From: Sphaerisporangium sp040649355
GTDB taxonomy: Bacteria; Actinomycetota; Actinomycetes; Streptosporangiales; Streptosporangiaceae
Direction of reading: 5' to 3'
Length of the DNA stretch: 64,000 nucleotides
Assembly (NCBI RefSeq): GCF_043197795.1
Contig: NZ_JBICTU010000021.1
Span: 62,001 to 126,000, forward strand
This document shows, piece after piece, positions 59,609-64,000 of this stretch. The notes below the pieces were generated by a model. It made no database searches. It was given only the letters and a program-made list of their open reading frames with translations, and had not been told where the DNA came from. A program made the position numbers and the translations under genes. How positions within the stretch are numbered: the stretch's first letter is position 1; each line of letters opens with the position of its first letter.

Positions 59609-61432
59609 ATGCAGCTCAGGCGAAACCTCTCCCTGGTCGCCGCGTCGGTCCTCCTCGCGGCCGGTATGGTCGCCTCACCCTCGGCGGCGTCGGCCGCCCC
59701 TCCGCCGGACGACGGCCCCTCCTCCCACGCCGTGTACGACACCTTCCCCGGCGCCAAGCTCGGCGAGCACGCCGGCCCGGCGGCCCTCGCGCCGAGCCAG
59801 GCCAAGGCGCGGGTCAGCCCGCAACTGGTGGCCTGCGACGGCGACGGCACCAGCGGCAAGCGCGTCGAGGTCCTGTACGTGCGCGAGGCGTCGATGCCCG
59901 ACCGCTACACCCAGTTCCTGCCCATGTTCCGGGCCTGGCTGGCCAACGCCGACGACGCGTTCAACGACGGGGCGGCCACCTCCAACCGCAGCCGGCACAT
60001 CCGTTACGTCACCACTGCGGTGAGCGGCGGCTGCGCCGCCGTCGTGCGCAACGTGGTGGTCCCCGCCGGGTCACTGGCCGACTTCGCCACCAGCATCACC
60101 GCCGTGAAGGCCCTCGGCTACACCAGCACCGACCGCCACTACCTCATGCTCACCGAAGCCACGGTGATCTGCGGCGTGGGTGAGATCAAGAGCGACGACC
60201 TGACGACCGGGGCCGCCAACCTCAACAACGGGCTCGCCTTCGCCCGCGTGGACGCCATCCCCGGCTGCTTCGGCGCGAACGCCATCGCCCACGAGCTGGG
60301 GCACACCTTTGGCGCCGTGCAGCTCAGCTCGGCCCACTCCGACGGCACCTGGCACTGCCTGGACCAGTGGGACCTCATGTGCTATGGCGGCACGCCCTCG
60401 TGGAACTGCCTGCAGTGGAACGACTACCGGCTGCCCGACTGCAACCGGGACGACTACTACAACGCCGCCCCCACCGCCGGAACCTACCTGGCCACGCACT
60501 GGAACGTCGCGAGCAGCGCCTACCTCATCGCGGGCGGCACGGCCGACAGCGACGCGCACCCCAAGGTCGGCAACACCTACGTCATCACGAACGTCTCCAC
60601 GGGAGGCGCGCTCGAACCCATCGGCGCGTCCACCGGGGCGCTTACCGAGCTGAGCCAGCGCGCCCGCGTCGACACCCCCAGCCAGAAGTGGCTGATGGGC
60701 TACACGACCGGGCTGCAGTTCGTCAACGTCGGCAGCCGCCTGTGCGCCGACAGCTCCTACAGCGGCACCACGCCCGGCACGACGCTCCTGCAGTACATCT
60801 GCGCCGGCCAGGACGGCATGCGCTTCGCCTACCTTCCGACCGGCGGGAACACCTACGCGATCTTCGACTGGCTGTCCGGGCTGGCGCTGACCGCGAGCGG
60901 CGCCTACCCGGCGCCCGTCACGCAGCAGACCTACACCGGCGCTACCAACCAGCAGTGGGTGTTCAACCAGGTCACGGGCATCGCGCCGGTCAACAACAGC
61001 GTCTACTACCTGCAGGGGCTCGGCAGCCGCGACAACGCGGAGCCCGCGGGCGGCTCCACCGCGTCCGGCGCGCTGATCACGCACAACGCCCCGTCCGGAG
61101 CCACCAGCCAGCGGTGGACGCTCCAGGCCACCGGGTCGTACTGGAAGCTGGTGAACGTCAACAGCGCCAAGTGCCTGGACCTGGTCTCGGCGAGCACGTC
61201 CACCGGCGTCCAGATCAGGCAGGCGACCTGCGGCACCGCGACCAGCCAGCAATGGACCTTCCAGCGGGTCGCGGACGGGACGTCCTTCCTGGTCAACCGC
61301 TTCAGCGGCAAGGTGCTCGACACACCTCCCGGCGGCGGCACCACCCTGGACCAGCAGACGGTCACCGGCAACACCGACTCCGGCCTCGGCATCGTCGCGG
61401 GCGACCAGATCTGGTATCTGAACCCCGTCTGA
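59609..61432 (+). CDS. Secreted zinc metalloprotease with C-terminal ricin-type beta-trefoil lectin
   Basis: The 607-residue protein has a signal peptide (LSLVAASVLLAAGMVASPSA), a metalloprotease domain with HELGHTFGAVQ starting at His228, a metzincin-like Met-turn DLMCYGG about 30 residues later, and about 300 residues of Q-x-W-type carbohydrate-binding repeats (SQKWLM, NQQWVF, SQRWTL, SQQWTF). Position 11 of the zinc motif is Gln rather than His or Asp, so the third ligand must come from elsewhere, perhaps the AHSDGTWHC histidines. The ATG follows GGAG. It probably acts on wall- or glycan-bound proteins. Confidence 0.88.
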   Translation: MQLRRNLSLVAASVLLAAGMVASPSAASAAPPPDDGPSSHAVYDTFPGAKLGEHAGPAALAPSQAKARVSPQLVACDGDGTSGKRVEVLYVREASMPDRYTQFLPMFRAWLANADDAFNDGAATSNRSRHIRYVTTAVSGGCAAVVRNVVVPAGSLADFATSITAVKALGYTSTDRHYLMLTEATVICGVGEIKSDDLTTGAANLNNGLAFARVDAIPGCFGANAIAHELGHTFGAVQLSSAHSDGTWHCLDQWDLMCYGGTPSWNCLQWNDYRLPDCNRDDYYNAAPTAGTYLATHWNVASSAYLIAGGTADSDAHPKVGNTYVITNVSTGGALEPIGASTGALTELSQRARVDTPSQKWLMGYTTGLQFVNVGSRLCADSSYSGTTPGTTLLQYICAGQDGMRFAYLPTGGNTYAIFDWLSGLALTASGAYPAPVTQQTYTGATNQQWVFNQVTGIAPVNNSVYYLQGLGSRDNAEPAGGSTASGALITHNAPSGATSQRWTLQATGSYWKLVNVNSAKCLDLVSASTSTGVQIRQATCGTATSQQWTFQRVADGTSFLVNRFSGKVLDTPPGGGTTLDQQTVTGNTDSGLGIVAGDQIWYLNPV

Positions 61433-61484
61433 CCCGTGCGGGCCGCCCGGTCTCCCCGGGCGGCCCCCGGCCGCGGCGTACCTG

Positions 61485-62825
61485 CTAGCCGAGCGCCTTG
61501 AGGTAGCGGCGGACGCGGCGGCCGGCGCGGTAGCCCACGCGCAGGACGTCCGGCGGGACCTCGACGCGCAGGCGGGCGCGGCGACGGGCCGCGGCGTGCC
61601 CGGGACCGTCGAGCAGCGGCCGGACCGGGGGCAGGCCGCCGGCGCGCGCCCGCTCCACCAGCACGGCGAGCTTGACCACCCAGTCGCTCACGGCCGGGTC
61701 GTGGAAGTAGTTGGCGTCGCGCCAGGCGGCGGCGGGCTGCCGGAATTCGCCGCGGGTGAGCTCCTCCAGGGTGCCGAGGCATCCGCTGTCCTCGAACACC
61801 AGGTTGATCATCTCCGCGCTCACCCCGAAGTCGGACAGCACCAGCAACGGGACCCTCCCCGCGATCGCCTCAAGCGCCGCCGTGGAGCTGACCGTCACGA
61901 ACGCCGCCGCCTCGGAGAGGTGCTCGCGCATCGCGCCCGCCGCGAACCTCACGCCGCCGTCGCGCACCGCGCCCGTCTCGACGAGCCCGCGCCACAGCCG
62001 CTCGTAGTGGTACCGCTCGTTGTGGGTCTGGCGCTCGGTCGGAAGGGCCCGGAGCTTGACCACCACGTCCAGGTCGGGGCGGGCCTCGGCGAGCCGGGCC
62101 AGGGCGAGCAGGATGCCCTCCCGCTCCTCGCGCCGCTTCGGCACCTTCGCCTGGGTCGCGAACACCACCCGCCTCCCGCCCTCCTCCGCCACGGTCTCGC
62201 CGGCCTCGGACGGCCCGGTCTCGCCCGCCTCGGACGGCACGGCCCGCGCGGTGAGCGGCGCGGGGCCGGGCCGCCCGGTCGTCGAGGGGAAGACGAGCCG
62301 GTCGGCGGACGTGGGGCGGGCGAGGGCGTGGTCGAGGTAGGGCAGGCGGGCGAGCGCCATCTCGCCCTCGGCGCCCAGCTCCCTGCCGATGCGGGCGAAC
62401 TCCTCGACCTCCCTGCCGCTGTGCACGACGAAGAGATCGCATCCGCCCCGGTACAGCCAGGCCTTCTCCGTCGCGGGGATCGAGATGCCAGGAAGGCCCG
62501 ACACGAAGACCGGGCGGGGGCTCAGCCCGTCGAACACCTCGCTCACCAGCACGTCGACCACGGGCCCCGTGCAGGAGACCAGCACGACGTCCGGCCTGAT
62601 CCGCTCGGCGAGGCGGCGAAGGCCCCGCGCCGGCACCACCGCCGGCGGCTCCTCGGTGTCGAACCGCGTCCCGTTGACGGCGGCGGCGATCTGACCCGGG
62701 GACGGGACGATCGGCGTGCGCACCACGGCCAGCGTCGACGTCCACCCGGCGGGGAGCTGGTCGAGGAGACCCGCCGCCCACTTCAGGTAGGAGTCCGAAT
62801 CGGCCACAGCGAGAACCCGGGTCAA
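61485..62825 (-). CDS. DUF6716-like putative glycosyltransferase
   Basis: The 446-residue protein starts at a TTG overlapping the upstream gene's stop (TTGA), giving the conserved start RVLAVADSDSYLKWAAGLLD. It has a GT-B-like arrangement with VVFATQAKVPKRREEREGIL, DLDVVVKLRALPTERQTHNE and AAFVTVSSTAALEAI, consistent with proteins annotated as DUF6716 putative glycosyltransferases. It is coupled with the polysialyltransferase-like gene and transcribed toward the metalloprotease gene. It probably adds a sugar or nonulosonate in the polymer pathway. Confidence 0.75.
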   Translation of the reverse strand: MTRVLAVADSDSYLKWAAGLLDQLPAGWTSTLAVVRTPIVPSPGQIAAAVNGTRFDTEEPPAVVPARGLRRLAERIRPDVVLVSCTGPVVDVLVSEVFDGLSPRPVFVSGLPGISIPATEKAWLYRGGCDLFVVHSGREVEEFARIGRELGAEGEMALARLPYLDHALARPTSADRLVFPSTTGRPGPAPLTARAVPSEAGETGPSEAGETVAEEGGRRVVFATQAKVPKRREEREGILLALARLAEARPDLDVVVKLRALPTERQTHNERYHYERLWRGLVETGAVRDGGVRFAAGAMREHLSEAAAFVTVSSTAALEAIAGRVPLLVLSDFGVSAEMINLVFEDSGCLGTLEELTRGEFRQPAAAWRDANYFHDPAVSDWVVKLAVLVERARAGGLPPVRPLLDGPGHAAARRRARLRVEVPPDVLRVGYRAGRRVRRYLKALG

Positions 62826-63841
62826 GGAGAAGCCCTTTCGTGCGCGAACATCTGGAGGTGTGATCGGAGGGAGACCGTCGCCGTCGGCGTCCACCAGTCG
62901 TCGGGGACCTCCACGGTCTCCACGGGGACGCCGCGCGCCGACAGCAGGACGCGCAGCGAGGTGACCGCCGTGGAGGGCAGGCTCAGCACCCGCTGCCCCG
63001 GCCGCAGGTCCCGCAGGGTCATCTCGACGGGGACCCCGCCGTCGTACACGGTGACGCCCGGGTGGCCGCGGACGGCCGCCAGGTCGCCGGGGTCCTCCCG
63101 CCTGTGCGGGTAGTAGGCCAGCGGCCCCTTGAGGGCGAAGAGCCAGGCGAGGTAGCGGTCGCGGTGGATCAGCCCGTTTCGCACCAGCGACGTGCCGAGG
63201 ACGACCGTGCTCTCGGCGGGCCGGGGATGGGCGACCGCGGGCTGGGAGCGCAGCCAGGCGAAGTCGTGGGTCACCAGCTCGGCCCCGATCTCCCGTACGG
63301 CCTTCGCCAGCTCGGCGGGCACGGGCAGCGCGGTGAACACGGTGAGCCGTCCGGCCCGGGCGGCGGCCCGCAGCCGGATCGCGGCGGCCGCCCCCAGCAT
63401 CCGCCGCGTCGGGCTCGCCTTGGCGCGGGCGCGCACGAGGGGGGTGCCGAGCCTCGCGGTGAGCAGCTCAAGGAGGCGGATCGTGGCCAGGCCGTCGTCC
63501 ACCAGGACCATGCGCGTGGGCGCGGCGGTGAGCGAGGTGAGCTGCATCCTGCCGGAGAAGGCGTCTCCGAGGACCCACGCGGAGTCGCGGCCCGGACGGG
63601 GCATCCCGCCCTCGGCGGTCTCGATCTCCAGCCCGGCGGGCAGGTCGAGGGTGGTCAGCTCCGTGCGGGTGACGCGGAGCCCGGGCAGCTTGGCGCGGGT
63701 CACCACGCGCGTGCCCGCCCCGACGACCCCGGCGTACCGCGCCTCGACCGCGCACAGCAACTGGAGGGGCGACTCCACCCAGGCTACGGCCGGCACCTGC
63801 TCCCGCACGCGGCTTCGACCGTTCCTCTCCACGCCGGGCAT
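62822..63841 (-). CDS. Second polysialyltransferase-like protein
   Basis: The protein (339 residues from ATG 63841; a GTG at 63853 is also possible) starts with AVAWVESPLQLLCAVEA, the typical beginning of sialyl/polysialyltransferase relatives in actinomycetes. It has VLVDDGLATIRLLELL and ends with RVLSLPSTAVTSLRVLLSA, matching the SxSS-type CMP-binding segment. It is the first gene of a coupled pair with the DUF6716-like gene. It likely uses the CMP-nonulosonate made by the fused enzyme at 52974-55034. Confidence 0.75.
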   Translation of the reverse strand: MPGVERNGRSRVREQVPAVAWVESPLQLLCAVEARYAGVVGAGTRVVTRAKLPGLRVTRTELTTLDLPAGLEIETAEGGMPRPGRDSAWVLGDAFSGRMQLTSLTAAPTRMVLVDDGLATIRLLELLTARLGTPLVRARAKASPTRRMLGAAAAIRLRAAARAGRLTVFTALPVPAELAKAVREIGAELVTHDFAWLRSQPAVAHPRPAESTVVLGTSLVRNGLIHRDRYLAWLFALKGPLAYYPHRREDPGDLAAVRGHPGVTVYDGGVPVEMTLRDLRPGQRVLSLPSTAVTSLRVLLSARGVPVETVEVPDDWWTPTATVSLRSHLQMFAHERASP

Positions 63842-63900
63842 TGACACTTTCACGACGCAAGCAACGTAACCGGGTGACCCGACGCAGGGGGGAACAACCG

Positions 63901-64000
63901 ATGAACGGAGGACAACGACGGATCAGCCAGGTCTCGCTGTTCTCGTTGTGGTCCGGCCGGGCCGCCTCCCTTCCGCGGGGTCGGTGCCGGAGATCCCGGT
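63901..64000 (+). CDS. Possible start of a gene leaving the window (weak)
   Basis: An ATG at 63901 after GGGGGGAACAACC opens a frame to the right edge (NGGQRRISQVSLFSLWSG). It is divergent from the polysialyltransferase-like gene, where a gene start is expected. Only 33 codons are visible and another frame is also open, so the call is weak. Confidence 0.25.
   Translation, partial: MNGGQRRISQVSLFSLWSGRAASLPRGRCRRSR

Noticed and set aside
1..64000. CRISPR arrays, IS elements, integrases and phage genes
   Set aside because: No regularly spaced repeats with spacers, transposase motifs or integrase motifs were seen. The two accessory islands have no recognisable att sites or terminal repeats, so their route of arrival is unknown.

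Overview
The window is very GC-rich DNA with dense coding, frequent GTG/TTG starts and many ATGA/GTGA/TTGA stop-start overlaps. This points to a high-GC Gram-positive actinomycete. Membership of the Streptosporangiales (Nonomuraea/Streptosporangium/Microbispora-like) is an inference from gene content: LCP protein, XRE-DUF5753/DUF397 pairs, FolP2-type DHPS, a zwf-edd-glk-eda operon and nonulosonic-acid glycopolymer genes. I saw no rRNA, tRNA, CRISPR array, complete insertion sequence or phage module.

Layout. 1-10 kb holds an exported LolA-like protein divergent from an OmpR-type two-component system with a CTGAGA repeat cluster between them, then a PLP lyase/decarboxylase, FolP2-type DHPS, a LysR regulator, a membrane zinc peptidase and an LCP-family protein. 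10.2-15.5 kb is a minus-strand accessory island of less GC-rich DNA. It keeps an intact kinase, methyltransferase and P-loop kinase, but five other genes are cut down by internal deletions, junction fusions and frameshifts (epimerase, histidine phosphatase, APH kinase, glycosyltransferase, XRE regulator). 15.5-22.4 kb holds a membrane spermidine-synthase-like protein, an intracellular subtilase with a small partner, a deazaflavin-dependent reductase-like protein, a voltage-gated cation channel, and a cysteine-free S4 paralogue divergent from a DUF2470 protein across two iron-box-like sites.

22.4-32 kb is a carbohydrate block: a ROK regulator divergent from an Entner-Doudoroff operon (zwf, edd, glk, eda), followed by two tandem MFS transporters. 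Three of the four operon genes carry repeat-built extensions at their ends. 32-35 kb has a secreted protein, a membrane protein and a PfkB sugar kinase. 35.3-41.4 kb is a second accessory island rich in nucleotide-handling enzymes (Nudix, thymidylate-kinase-like, nucleoside-phosphorylase-like, DUF2797, methyltransferase) with XRE-DUF5753/DUF397 genes; three of its genes carry single frameshifts. 41.5-49.2 kb is a complete alpha-glucoside uptake locus: binding lipoprotein, two permeases, GH13 glucosidase and LacI regulator on one strand, with a divergent MsiK-type ATPase.

49.2-64 kb is an envelope/glycopolymer region: an ACT protein, a secreted beta-helix protein, a lone histidine kinase, a fused CMP-nonulosonate synthetase/HAD phosphatase/nonulosonate synthase, a GT2 enzyme, two polysialyltransferase-like proteins, a DUF6716-like glycosyltransferase and a secreted metalloprotease with a ricin-type lectin. 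Inside it lies a recent tandem duplication of a small secreted protein gene. Its mature coding region has diverged mainly by amino-acid replacements, while its downstream hairpin keeps perfect pairing through a compensatory change. The most likely overall product is a nonulosonic-acid wall polymer of the teichulosonic-acid type; that product is inferred, not shown.
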